A stretch of 64,000 bases of DNA from Pseudomonas sp. ADAK18 (GTDB lineage: Bacteria > Pseudomonadota > Gammaproteobacteria > Pseudomonadales > Pseudomonadaceae). Location of the stretch: positions 5,373,001 through 5,437,000 of the forward strand of contig NZ_CP052859.1 of the NCBI RefSeq assembly GCF_012935695.1, written 5' to 3'. A program made the translations under genes and the position numbers. The notes under the pieces are model-generated. The model ran no database searches. It was not told where the DNA came from and saw only the letters and a list, made by a program, of their open reading frames with translations. Below, piece after piece: positions 28,648 to 36,575 of the stretch; position 1 is the stretch's first letter, and each line of letters starts with the position of its first letter.

Positions 28648-30144
28648 ATGTCCCTCGCCATCGTCCACAGCCGCGCCCAGATTGGCGTTGAAGCGCCCGC
28701 CGTCACTGTCGAGGTGCATATGGCCAACGGCTTGCCGTCCCTGACGCTGGTGGGTTTGCCGGAAACAGCGGTCAAGGAAAGCAAAGACCGCGTGCGTAGC
28801 GCCATTCTCAACTGCGCGCTGCAATACCCCGCCCGCCGCATCACCCTCAACCTCGCGCCCGCCGACCTGCCCAAGGACGGCGGGCGTTTTGATTTGGCGA
28901 TTGCCTTGGGGATTCTCGCGGCCAGTGTGCAGGTGCCGGCGCTGATGCTCGATGATGTGGAGTGCCTTGGCGAACTGGCGCTGTCTGGCGAAGTACGCGC
29001 AGTGAAAGGCGTGCTGCCCGCAGCGTTGGCCGCGCGCAAGGCCGGGCGCACCTTGATAGTGCCGAGAGCGAATGCCGAGGAAGCGTGCCTCGCGTCAGGC
29101 CTGAAGGTGATCGCGGTGGACCATCTGCTGCAAGTGGTTGCGCACCTGAACGGGCAGGTGCCGATTGAGCCGTTTGTTTCCAGTGGGTTGATGTACCTCA
29201 ACAAACCCTACCCCGACTTGAGTGAAGTGCAGGGACAACAGGCGGCCAAGCGAGCGCTGCTGATTGCCGCTGCAGGCGCCCACAACCTGCTGCTCAGCGG
29301 GCCTCCAGGCACCGGTAAAACCTTGCTGGCCAGCCGTCTGCCGGGATTGCTGCCACCCTTGAGTGAACAGGAAGCGCTGGAGGTGGCAGCGATTCAGTCG
29401 GTGGTCAGCCTGGCGCCGCTGAGCCATTGGCCGCACCGGCCGTTTCGCCAGCCGCACCATTCGGCCTCAGGACCGGCGTTGGTGGGCGGCGGCTCAAAAC
29501 CACAGCCGGGAGAGATCACCCTCGCCCATCACGGCGTATTGTTTCTCGACGAACTGCCCGAGTTTGATCGCAAGGTGCTGGAAGTGCTGCGTGAGCCGCT
29601 GGAGTCAGGCCATATCGTGATCGCCCGCGCCCGCGATCGGGTGAGTTTCCCGGCGCGCTTTCAACTGGTGGCGGCAATGAATCCTTGCCCTTGCGGCTAC
29701 ATGGGCGAGCCGAGCGGGCGCTGTCGTTGCACGTCGGAACAGATCCAGCGCTATCGCAACAAACTCTCGGGCCCCTTGCTGGACCGGATTGACCTGCACG
29801 TCACCGTTGCGCGGGAAAGCACCGCTCTGAACCCCGGCCCACAAACCGGCGACGACACTGCCAGCGCTTCCGCCCTCGTCGCCCAGGCCAGAGATCGCCA
29901 GCAACAGCGCCAGGGTTGCGCCAACGCCTTTCTCGACCTGCCGGGGCTACGCAAGCACTGCTCGCTGTCGAAGGTCGATGAAGGCTGGCTGGAAACCGCC
30001 TGCGAGCGGTTGACCTTGTCGCTGCGGGCGGCGCATCGGTTACTCAAGGTGGCGCGCACCCTGGCGGACCTGGAGCAAGTAGAAGGTATTGCACGCCACC
30101 ATTTGGCGGAAGCGTTGCAGTACCGTCCAGCCGCGGCAGGCTAA
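28648..30144 (+). CDS. comM: ComM/YifB, Mg-chelatase-like AAA+ ATPase
   Basis: ComM is a hexameric helicase that promotes branch migration during natural transformation; the family is also called YifB. The 498-residue protein has an N-terminal Lon-protease-like fold domain (ChlI domain, 1-150), Walker A GPPGTGKT near residue 218, Walker B VLFLDELPEF and a C-terminal Mg-chelatase domain with the cysteine cluster NPCPCGYMGEPSGRCRC. AAGGA lies properly before the ATG at 28648. It is convergent with the tetR gene, whose stop overlaps its own by four bases. Confidence 0.94.
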   Translation: MSLAIVHSRAQIGVEAPAVTVEVHMANGLPSLTLVGLPETAVKESKDRVRSAILNCALQYPARRITLNLAPADLPKDGGRFDLAIALGILAASVQVPALMLDDVECLGELALSGEVRAVKGVLPAALAARKAGRTLIVPRANAEEACLASGLKVIAVDHLLQVVAHLNGQVPIEPFVSSGLMYLNKPYPDLSEVQGQQAAKRALLIAAAGAHNLLLSGPPGTGKTLLASRLPGLLPPLSEQEALEVAAIQSVVSLAPLSHWPHRPFRQPHHSASGPALVGGGSKPQPGEITLAHHGVLFLDELPEFDRKVLEVLREPLESGHIVIARARDRVSFPARFQLVAAMNPCPCGYMGEPSGRCRCTSEQIQRYRNKLSGPLLDRIDLHVTVARESTALNPGPQTGDDTASASALVAQARDRQQQRQGCANAFLDLPGLRKHCSLSKVDEGWLETACERLTLSLRAAHRLLKVARTLADLEQVEGIARHHLAEALQYRPAAAG

Positions 30145-30725
30145 AGGTCCCTGGGCAAATCCAGAAGCAGCGTTGCCACTTCCATCACCTCATCCAGCAC
30201 CGCTTCTGCTGATTCAGTAGAAGGTTTAAGCAACAGGTCATCGGCATACCCCATCGTGACGGCAAACAGCTGGCGGGCGGCGCGTGTGGGCGAGTCGCAA
30301 CGGAATACCCCGGCGGCAACACCGCGCTCGATCACCTCGGCAAGCATGGCTTGCCATTGGGCGTTGATCTCCAGATACGCCTGGGCCAATTCCGGGTCGT
30401 GCATCGCCTCGTCCCAGGCATCCAACCACAACGCCCAACCGGCGTCGGCAGTGCTAGGCAAGCAATCGTGCAAGAACCCCAGCAGTGCATCGAGAGGCGA
30501 CGCGTCCGCCAAGGGCGCACGCACTTCATCCAATTGCTCATTGGCAAACCGCACAAACGCTTCGCGGCGCAATTCTTTCCAGTCGCTGAAGTAGTGGTAG
30601 ACATGGCTGCGGGACAGCCCGGCGTGCTCTGCCAGGTCGCGGGTGGAAACATCAGCGAAACCCTTGCTGCGAAACAGCTCCAGGGCGGCGGCGATGATCT
30701 GGTCTTTACGGTCGATACGCGACAT
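30141..30725 (-). CDS. TetR family transcriptional regulator
   Basis: This 194-residue repressor-type protein has the TetR DNA-binding helix-turn-helix at residues 10-55 (IIAAALELFRSKGFADVSTRDLAEHAGLSRSHVYHYF, in part) and a ligand-binding C-terminal domain (60-190). It is transcribed away from the six-TM ABC gene; two TTGAGC-N4-GCTCAA palindromes in the 114-base gap are the obvious operators. Self-repression and control of the transporter gene are therefore inferred. The ligand cannot be predicted. Confidence 0.92.
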   Translation of the reverse strand: MSRIDRKDQIIAAALELFRSKGFADVSTRDLAEHAGLSRSHVYHYFSDWKELRREAFVRFANEQLDEVRAPLADASPLDALLGFLHDCLPSTADAGWALWLDAWDEAMHDPELAQAYLEINAQWQAMLAEVIERGVAAGVFRCDSPTRAARQLFAVTMGYADDLLLKPSTESAEAVLDEVMEVATLLLDLPRDL

Positions 30726-30769
30726 CAGGCTTTTCCTTCAGGCACCGGCAGATAAGCGGCGCTTGCTTT

Positions 30770-30807
30770 TTGAGCGATCGCTCAAGGATACTTGAGCAGT
30801 CGCTCAA
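30770..30807. promoter_or_regulatory. Double TetR operator
   Basis: TTGAGCGATCGCTCAA (30770-30785) is a perfect 16-base palindrome and TTGAGCAGTCGCTCAA (30792-30807) is a second copy with identical arms. Their centres are 22 bases apart, about two helical turns. They sit between the starts of the divergent tetR and ABC membrane genes and thus can repress both. Confidence 0.85.
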
Positions 30808-30839
30808 TACTAGCGCTTATCACTCCTTCGGTGAACCCC

Positions 30840-31754
30840 ATGCCATCCGCAACACCGCAAATCCTGATCGAAGAAAGCAAGAAAATCGGCCAACAATCCG
30901 CCAGCCAGACGCTCAAGGCGATTGCCAAAGCCTATCCCGGCAAGCTGTTCTGCACCTTGTCACTGGTGGCGTTGGAGAACGCATTGCTGCTGGCCTACCC
31001 GCTGTTTGCCGGGTTCGCAGTGGATTCAATTATCCGGGGTGACGCCACCAGTGCACTGTTCTACGCCGCCGTGGTCATGGCGTTCTGGGTGGTCGGGGCC
31101 GCGCGGCGGGCGCTGGATACCCGCACCTTCACACGGATCTACGCCGACCTTGCGGTGCCGGTGATTCTCAACCAGCGCCTGCAAAACCACAGCACATCAA
31201 AGGCGGCGGCACGGGTGGTACTCGCGCGGGAGTTTGTCGACTTCTTTGAAAAACACGTGCCGATCATGGCCACGGCGCTGGTGTCGATTATTGGCGCGGC
31301 GGTGATGTTGATCGTGATTGAGCCGTGGGTCGGCCTCGCGTGCCTGGCTGCACTGGTGCTGTGCGTCGCGTTATTGCCACGCTTTGCCCAACGCAATCAG
31401 GAACTGCATGAGCGCCTGAATGACCGCCTGGAGAAAGAAATCGGCCTGGTGGAAAAGGTTGGGGCGCCGACCTTGCAGCGCCACTACCATGTGTTGTCAC
31501 GCCTGCGGATCTGGTTGTCAGATCGCGAGGCTGCGGCGTACCTGTTTCTCGGCACGCTGGCGGCGCTGTTGTTTGTGGTTGCCATCAGCCAATTGGCGCT
31601 GTCGCCAGCGGTCAAGGCCGGCCACGTGTATGCGGTGATGACCTACCTGTGGACCTTCGTCACCAGCATGGACGAAGCGCCAGGAATGGTCGATCAACTG
31701 GCGCGCCTCAAGGACATTGGCAAGCGGGTAGATCCGGGGCTTGGCTCTCTGTAG
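30840..31754 (+). CDS. ABC transporter six-transmembrane domain protein without ATPase domain
   Basis: This 304-residue inner-membrane protein resembles the six-TM domain of ABC exporters (ABC_membrane_3 type): hydrophobic segments at about residues 42-60, 65-90, 138-160, 163-180 and 240-260, with a typical helical coupling region (AQRNQELHERLNDRLEKEI). No Walker A, signature or Walker B motif is present and the protein ends right after the membrane domain. No separate ATPase gene is nearby. The ATG at 30840 is used because the earlier in-frame TTG at 30792 lies within the operator. Its stop codon falls inside a REP-like sequence. Confidence 0.82.
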   Translation: MPSATPQILIEESKKIGQQSASQTLKAIAKAYPGKLFCTLSLVALENALLLAYPLFAGFAVDSIIRGDATSALFYAAVVMAFWVVGAARRALDTRTFTRIYADLAVPVILNQRLQNHSTSKAAARVVLAREFVDFFEKHVPIMATALVSIIGAAVMLIVIEPWVGLACLAALVLCVALLPRFAQRNQELHERLNDRLEKEIGLVEKVGAPTLQRHYHVLSRLRIWLSDREAAAYLFLGTLAALLFVVAISQLALSPAVKAGHVYAVMTYLWTFVTSMDEAPGMVDQLARLKDIGKRVDPGLGSL

Positions 31755-31780
31755 CCGCTGCCGAGGTACGAGGCTGCGAT
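31751..31780 (+). repeat. Single REP-like unit at the end of the ABC membrane gene
   Basis: GTAGCCGCTGCCGAGG followed by TACGAGGCTGCGAT matches one arm of the inverted repeat at 48049-48139. The TAG of its first four bases is the stop codon of the preceding gene. Only one arm is present, so this is a solitary unit. Confidence 0.8.
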
Positions 31781-31788
31781 GGGGGCCA

Positions 31789-33765
31789 TCAGCGAAACCG
31801 ATCCACTTCCTGCCGCAAACCTGCCGCCAAGGTCTCAAGTTCCTTGGCGGTAATCGCCAGGTTCGACACCACTTCCCGCTGCTCGCTGTTGGCCAGGGCA
31901 ATACTCTGCAGGTTGCTGCTGAGCAAGGTGGCTGTGCTGCTTTGCTCCTGGGTCGCCGTGGTAATCGCCGCAAACTGCTGGCCCGCCGAGCGGCTTTGCT
32001 CGTCGATTCGCGCCAGCGCCGACGCCACGTCGGCGTTGCGTGACAGGCCTTCCTGCATCAGCAGGTTGCCCTGCTCCATGGTGCTGATGGCGTTGCCGGT
32101 CTCCTGCTGAATGCTATGGATCATCCCGGAAATTTCGTCGGTAGCCTGACGGGTCCGCGATGCCAAATTGCGTACTTCATCCGCCACCACCGCAAAGCCA
32201 CGGCCCTGCTCACCCGCGCGGGCAGCCTCGATAGCCGCGTTGAGCGCCAACAGGTTGGTCTGGTCGGCAATCGAGGTGATCACCCCGACTATCCCGCCAA
32301 TTTCCTGGGAGCGCTGCCCCAACGTATTGATCACCACCGCCGTACTGTTCAGCGCCGTAGCGATGTGTTCAAGGGACGACGACGCCTCTTGCATCGAGGT
32401 ACGCCCAATGCGGGTTTGCTGGGCATTGTCCTGGGCCAGGCGTTCGGTATTGCCCATGTTGTCGGCGATATTCAACGAGGTGGCGCTGAACTCCTCCACC
32501 GCGCCAGCCATGCTGGTGATCTCGCCGGATTGTTGCTCCATGCCTTCATAAGCTCCGCCGGACAGACCCGACAATGCCTGGGCGCGGCTGTTAACCTCTT
32601 CGGCCGCCTTGCGAATGTGCGAGACCATGGTCGACAGCGCTTCGCCCATCTGGTTGAAACTGCGGGCCAACTGGCCGATCTCGTCATGGCTGGACACGTT
32701 CAGGCGTGCACTCAAGTCCCCGGCACCCAGGGCTTCAGCCTGGCGCACCAGATCCCCCAACGGCTGCAACTTGCTGCGCAGCAACCAGACGGCGGCGCCC
32801 ACCGCCAGCAACATCGCCAGCACGCTGCCGATCACCAAACGAATACCCACCGCCCAGGTGACGGCACGGATTTCGGCCTTCGGCATACTGGCGACGACCG
32901 ACCACGGGCCGCCTTCAAAGGGCACCGAAACGCTGTAGAAGTCTTCGTTCTTGTCGCTCCAGAAACGACCTTTACCCGGCGTCTTGGCCAAGTCGAGCAT
33001 GACCGCAACCGATTGAGCCAGCGCTTGCACACCCGCCGGAGGCACCAGCCAATGTTGCTGCTCATCCAACAACGCCAGGGAGCCGGTCTGGCCAATACGG
33101 AAGCGCTTGAGGTTATCGAACTGGGCATTCTGCGCATCGGTGTAATCGAAGCCGATAAACAACACGGCAATCACCTTGCCACCGGCATCACGCACCGGGC
33201 TGTACTGGGTCATGTAGGAGCGTTCGAACAAGACCGCCCGGCCCACATAGCTCTGCCCGGCGAGCAGGCGCTGATAGGCCGGATGCTGATGGTCCAGAAC
33301 CGTACCAATGGCACGGCTGCCATCCTGTTTAGTCAGGGAAGTACTGACACGGATAAAATCCTCGCCACTGCGCACAAACACCGTCGCCACGCCGCCGGAC
33401 ATTTGCTTGAAGTTGTCGACTTCATCGAAATTGTTGTTGAGGACTTCGCTGCCCAAGTACAGGCCCGGTGTCTGTACACCGGCGACGGTCACCGACTGGT
33501 CAGGTCGCACGCTCAACCCGGCGCCGAAGCGTTTTTCAAACAGCCCGCTCAGACGCTGGGTACTCTCGCGCAAGGTGCTGTGGAAGGTATTGAGTTGGTC
33601 AGCCAGCAACCGCGCCTCGCTGGCCAGGTGTTCTTCCCGGGTGTCGAGGTTGGCGGAATCCAGCGAACGCAAGGCAAAAACGGTACTGCCGCTGATCACG
33701 ACAGCCAGTATCACCGCTAAGGCAAGGCCCAATTGGGAGGCGATCCGGGCGCGAGGTTGAGACAT
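31789..33765 (-). CDS. Methyl-accepting chemotaxis protein with Cache sensor domain
   Basis: This 658-residue chemoreceptor has a first membrane segment (about 12-31), a periplasmic double Cache-type domain (about 38-290, with [25 protein letters not shown]), a second membrane segment (about 305-328), a HAMP domain and the cytoplasmic signalling hairpin. The conserved hairpin tip [20 protein letters not shown] and [13 protein letters not shown] is intact. No C-terminal CheR-binding pentapeptide is seen (it ends RQEVDRFR). GGAGCTGTC precedes the start. The ligand is unknown; Cache_3-Cache_2 receptors typically sense small organic acids. Confidence 0.93.
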   Translation of the reverse strand: MSQPRARIASQLGLALAVILAVVISGSTVFALRSLDSANLDTREEHLASEARLLADQLNTFHSTLRESTQRLSGLFEKRFGAGLSVRPDQSVTVAGVQTPGLYLGSEVLNNNFDEVDNFKQMSGGVATVFVRSGEDFIRVSTSLTKQDGSRAIGTVLDHQHPAYQRLLAGQSYVGRAVLFERSYMTQYSPVRDAGGKVIAVLFIGFDYTDAQNAQFDNLKRFRIGQTGSLALLDEQQHWLVPPAGVQALAQSVAVMLDLAKTPGKGRFWSDKNEDFYSVSVPFEGGPWSVVASMPKAEIRAVTWAVGIRLVIGSVLAMLLAVGAAVWLLRSKLQPLGDLVRQAEALGAGDLSARLNVSSHDEIGQLARSFNQMGEALSTMVSHIRKAAEEVNSRAQALSGLSGGAYEGMEQQSGEITSMAGAVEEFSATSLNIADNMGNTERLAQDNAQQTRIGRTSMQEASSSLEHIATALNSTAVVINTLGQRSQEIGGIVGVITSIADQTNLLALNAAIEAARAGEQGRGFAVVADEVRNLASRTRQATDEISGMIHSIQQETGNAISTMEQGNLLMQEGLSRNADVASALARIDEQSRSAGQQFAAITTATQEQSSTATLLSSNLQSIALANSEQREVVSNLAITAKELETLAAGLRQEVDRFR

Positions 33766-33898
33766 GACAGCTCCTGGCCGAGGGACCGGATCATCCTGAT
33801 CTCGTAGCGCGGCTCGGCGAAATTTCTAATAGGGGACACACTGAGCCGCCCCTGCAGGGTGGCTCCGATACACCTACTTCGGCGGCCACCCTAAATAC

Positions 33899-33926
33899 TT
33901 GAGCGATCCGCAGGGGTATCGCTCAA
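33899..33926. repeat. Inverted repeat sharing the TetR half-site
   Basis: TTGAGCGAT and ATCGCTCAA are separated by ten bases. The arms are the same as the half-sites of the TetR operator at 30770-30785. It lies downstream of the lysR gene (stop at 33955) and upstream of the MCP start. It may be a weak terminator hairpin or a spaced TetR site. Confidence 0.55.
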
Positions 33927-33954
33927 ACGCATTGTTTGCGGGCGCTACATCGAT

Positions 33955-34875
33955 TCAGTCGAGACGCTCGACCTGAGGCAGCTCCATGGCCTGGACCTCG
34001 CCCTGAAGAAAGTCAGCAAGCCGGCGCAAGCGTTCACCGCCAGGTCGGGTTTTCGGCCATACCAGGTAATAATTTTCCCCGCTGGCAACCGCAGTGGGCC
34101 AAGGCAGACTCAGCCGACCCTGCGCCACATCTTCGGCCACCATCAGCAGATCGCCCATGGACACGCCGTAACCCCGAGCGGCAGCGATCATGCCCAACTC
34201 CAGCGTATCGAACACCTGCCCGCCCTTGAGCGATACCTGCGACGACAGCCCCATGCGCTCCAGCCAGTTGCGCCAGTCACGGCGGTCCGGCGTCGGGTGC
34301 AGCAGCTCGGCGGACGCCAACCGCGCGGCATCCCAGGGCCCGTCATTCAGCAGGTTTGGCGCGCCTACCGGAATCAGCAGCTCCGGGAACAGATAGCTGG
34401 CCTCCCAATCCGGTGGAAAATGGCCGTTGCTCAGCAGCACCGCACAGTCGAAGGGCTCCTGATTGAAGTCCACTTCATCGATGCTCATCCAGGCGCTGGT
34501 CAATTGCACTTCATTGCCCGGCTGCAAATGCCGGAACCGGCTGAGCCGCGCCAGCAACCAGCGCATGGTCAGGGTGGACGGCGCCTTCATGCGCAGGATG
34601 TCATCTTCGGCGTTCAAGGTATGGCAGGCGCGTTCCAGCGCGGCGAAGCCTTCGCGCACGCCGGGCAGCAGCAACCGCGCCGCCTCCGTAAGCTGCAAGG
34701 TGCGGCCGTTGCGCTGGAACAGACGGCATGCGAAATGCTCTTCGAGGGTGCGAATGTGCCGGCTGACCGCACTTTGGGTGATCGACAACTCCTCCGCCGC
34801 CCGGGTGAAGGAGTTATGCCTGGAAGCCGCTTCAAACGCCCGCAAGGCGTAAAGCGGAGGAAGACGACGAGACAT
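33955..34875 (-). CDS. LysR family transcriptional regulator (GcvA-like)
   Basis: This 306-residue regulator has a winged-helix domain at residues 5-65 (PLYALRAFEAASRHNSFTRA, SQSAVSRHIRTLEEHF-type recognition helix) and a periplasmic-binding-like effector domain at 90-300. The start MSRRLPPLYALRAFEA is the common LysR/GcvA beginning; the frame runs open upstream to 35043 but that would overlap the MATE gene start. It is divergent to the MATE gene with a good T-N11-A palindrome between them, so control of that exporter is likely but unproven. Confidence 0.92.
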   Translation of the reverse strand: MSRRLPPLYALRAFEAASRHNSFTRAAEELSITQSAVSRHIRTLEEHFACRLFQRNGRTLQLTEAARLLLPGVREGFAALERACHTLNAEDDILRMKAPSTLTMRWLLARLSRFRHLQPGNEVQLTSAWMSIDEVDFNQEPFDCAVLLSNGHFPPDWEASYLFPELLIPVGAPNLLNDGPWDAARLASAELLHPTPDRRDWRNWLERMGLSSQVSLKGGQVFDTLELGMIAAARGYGVSMGDLLMVAEDVAQGRLSLPWPTAVASGENYYLVWPKTRPGGERLRRLADFLQGEVQAMELPQVERLD

Positions 34876-34924
34876 GAGGAAAGCTCCGACGGCGCAATAT
34901 CGAAACCCTACCAGAATCACTGAC

Positions 34925-34943
34925 GCATGAGTTTTAATCATGC
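34925..34943. promoter_or_regulatory. Candidate LysR binding site
   Basis: GCATGA-N7-TCATGC (34925-34930 with 34938-34943) is a perfect inverted repeat that contains the T-N11-A LysR core. It lies 50 bases upstream of the lysR start and about 90 bases upstream of the MATE gene. Confidence 0.55.
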
Positions 34944-35034
34944 AAACGATCGCTTTTATCCCTTTGTGTAATGCACTGAGAGCGCCGAGAATCGACCCTT
35001 CCCCCACTCCCTGACTTTTTTGAGCGTGATGATC

Positions 35035-36441
35035 ATGCAGCATCCGGTACGTAGCGAACTCTGGGCCATTCTGCGGCTGGCAGGGCCGTTGATTGCCTCA
35101 CAGTTGGCCCACATGCTGATGGTGCTGACTGACACCCTGATGATGGCCCGCCTGAGCCCCGAAGCCCTGGCCGGTGGGGGCCTGGGAGCGGCAAGCTATT
35201 CGTTCGTGTCGATTTTCTGTATCGGCGTGATTGCCGCCGTCGGTACGCTAGTCAGCATCCGCCAGGGTGCCGGCGACATTGAAGGTGCCACCCGGCTGAC
35301 CCAAGCCGGGCTCTGGCTGGCCTGGCTGATGGCGCTGGCGGCCGGCTTGCTGCTGTGGAACCTCAAGCCGGTGCTGCTGATGTTCGGCCAGACCGAAACC
35401 AACGTGCATTCGGCCGGCCAGTTCCTGACGATCCTGCCGTTCGCGCTGCCCGGTTACCTGACGTTCATGGCCCTGCGCGGCTTCACCAGCGCCATCGGCA
35501 AGGCAACGCCCGTGATGGTCATCAGCCTGGGCGGCACCGTGCTTAATTACCTGCTCAACCACGCTTTGATCGAAGGCATGTTCGGCCTACCGAAACTGGG
35601 GCTGATGGGCATTGGCTTGGTGACCGCCATTGTCGCCAATGGCATGGCGCTAGCGCTGATGTGGTACATCCGCCACAACCGAGCGTATGACGCTTACCCA
35701 CTGCGTAAGGGCCTGTCGCGCCCCAACCGCCAGTACCTGCGGGAACTGTGGCGTCTGGGCCTGCCGATTGGCGGCACCTACGCGGTGGAGGTCGGGTTGT
35801 TTGCCTTTGCCGCGCTGTGCATGGGCACCATGGGTAGCACGCAGTTGGCTGCGCACCAGATCGCCCTGCAAATCGTCTCGGTAGCGTTCATGGTGCCGGC
35901 AGGGTTGTCGTATGCGATCACGATGCGGATCGGCCAGCAGTACGGCGCCGGGCAATTGCTCGATGCGCGCATGGCCGGGCGGGTCGGGATCGTCTTTGGT
36001 GCGGTGATGATGCTGGGATTTGCCATGGTGTTCTGGTTGCTGTCGAACCAGTTGATCGGGTTGTTCCTGGATCATAACGACCCGGCCTTTCGCGACGTCA
36101 TCAGCCTGGCAGTCAGCCTGTTGGCAGTGGCGGCCTGGTTTGAGCTGTTCGACGGTGTGCAAACCATCGCCATGGGCTGTATTCGTGGGCTCAAGGACGC
36201 CAAGACCACGTTCCTGGTGGGATTGGGATGCTACTGGTTGATCGGCGCGCCGTCAGCCTGGTTGATGGCTTTCACCCTGGGCTGGGGGCCGACCGGCGTG
36301 TGGTGGGGCCTGGCCCTGGGCCTTGCATGCGCCGCAGTGAGCCTGACCTGGGCGTTTGAAGTGAAGATGAAGCGGATGATTCGACGCGAAGGTGCGGAGC
36401 CTGACGCACAAGGCTCATTCCAAGCGGCACAGCCGGATTAA
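35035..36441 (+). CDS. MATE family efflux transporter (NorM-like)
   Basis: This 468-residue inner-membrane cation-coupled multidrug exporter has twelve membrane segments in two MatE halves (about 10-225 and 235-450). Typical features are the first-helix stretch LRLAGPLIASQLAHMLM and the second-half GLPIGGTYAVEVGLFAF. Among three closely spaced candidate starts (TTG 35020, ATG 35029, ATG 35035), the last has the best spacing from GAG at 35022-35024. It is divergent to a LysR regulator and ends before an inverted REP pair. In P. aeruginosa a MATE gene occupies the same position, so this is conserved. Confidence 0.92.
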   Translation: MQHPVRSELWAILRLAGPLIASQLAHMLMVLTDTLMMARLSPEALAGGGLGAASYSFVSIFCIGVIAAVGTLVSIRQGAGDIEGATRLTQAGLWLAWLMALAAGLLLWNLKPVLLMFGQTETNVHSAGQFLTILPFALPGYLTFMALRGFTSAIGKATPVMVISLGGTVLNYLLNHALIEGMFGLPKLGLMGIGLVTAIVANGMALALMWYIRHNRAYDAYPLRKGLSRPNRQYLRELWRLGLPIGGTYAVEVGLFAFAALCMGTMGSTQLAAHQIALQIVSVAFMVPAGLSYAITMRIGQQYGAGQLLDARMAGRVGIVFGAVMMLGFAMVFWLLSNQLIGLFLDHNDPAFRDVISLAVSLLAVAAWFELFDGVQTIAMGCIRGLKDAKTTFLVGLGCYWLIGAPSAWLMAFTLGWGPTGVWWGLALGLACAAVSLTWAFEVKMKRMIRREGAEPDAQGSFQAAQPD

Positions 36442-36458
36442 CGAAAGTACTCGGTCAG

Positions 36459-36547
36459 TGTGGGAGCGGGCTTGCTCGCGAATACGTAGTGTCAGTCACC
36501 AGATACTTGGCTGACCCACCGCTTTCGCGAGCAAGCCCGCTCCCACA
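36459..36547. repeat. Inverted REP pair
   Basis: Complementary 24-base arms TGTGGGAGCGGGCTTGCTCG plus four bases (36459-36482) and their reverse complement (36524-36547) flank a 41-base spacer. This is the canonical form of the most frequent repeat in the window. It lies between the convergent MATE and GGDEF/EAL genes. Confidence 0.92.
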
Positions 36548-36575
36548 TTTGATGGGGTTCACAAAGCTGAATCAC

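Noticed and set aside
32116..33720. 534-codon plus-strand frame over the chemoreceptor gene
   Set aside because: It is antisense to the chemoreceptor and without motifs.
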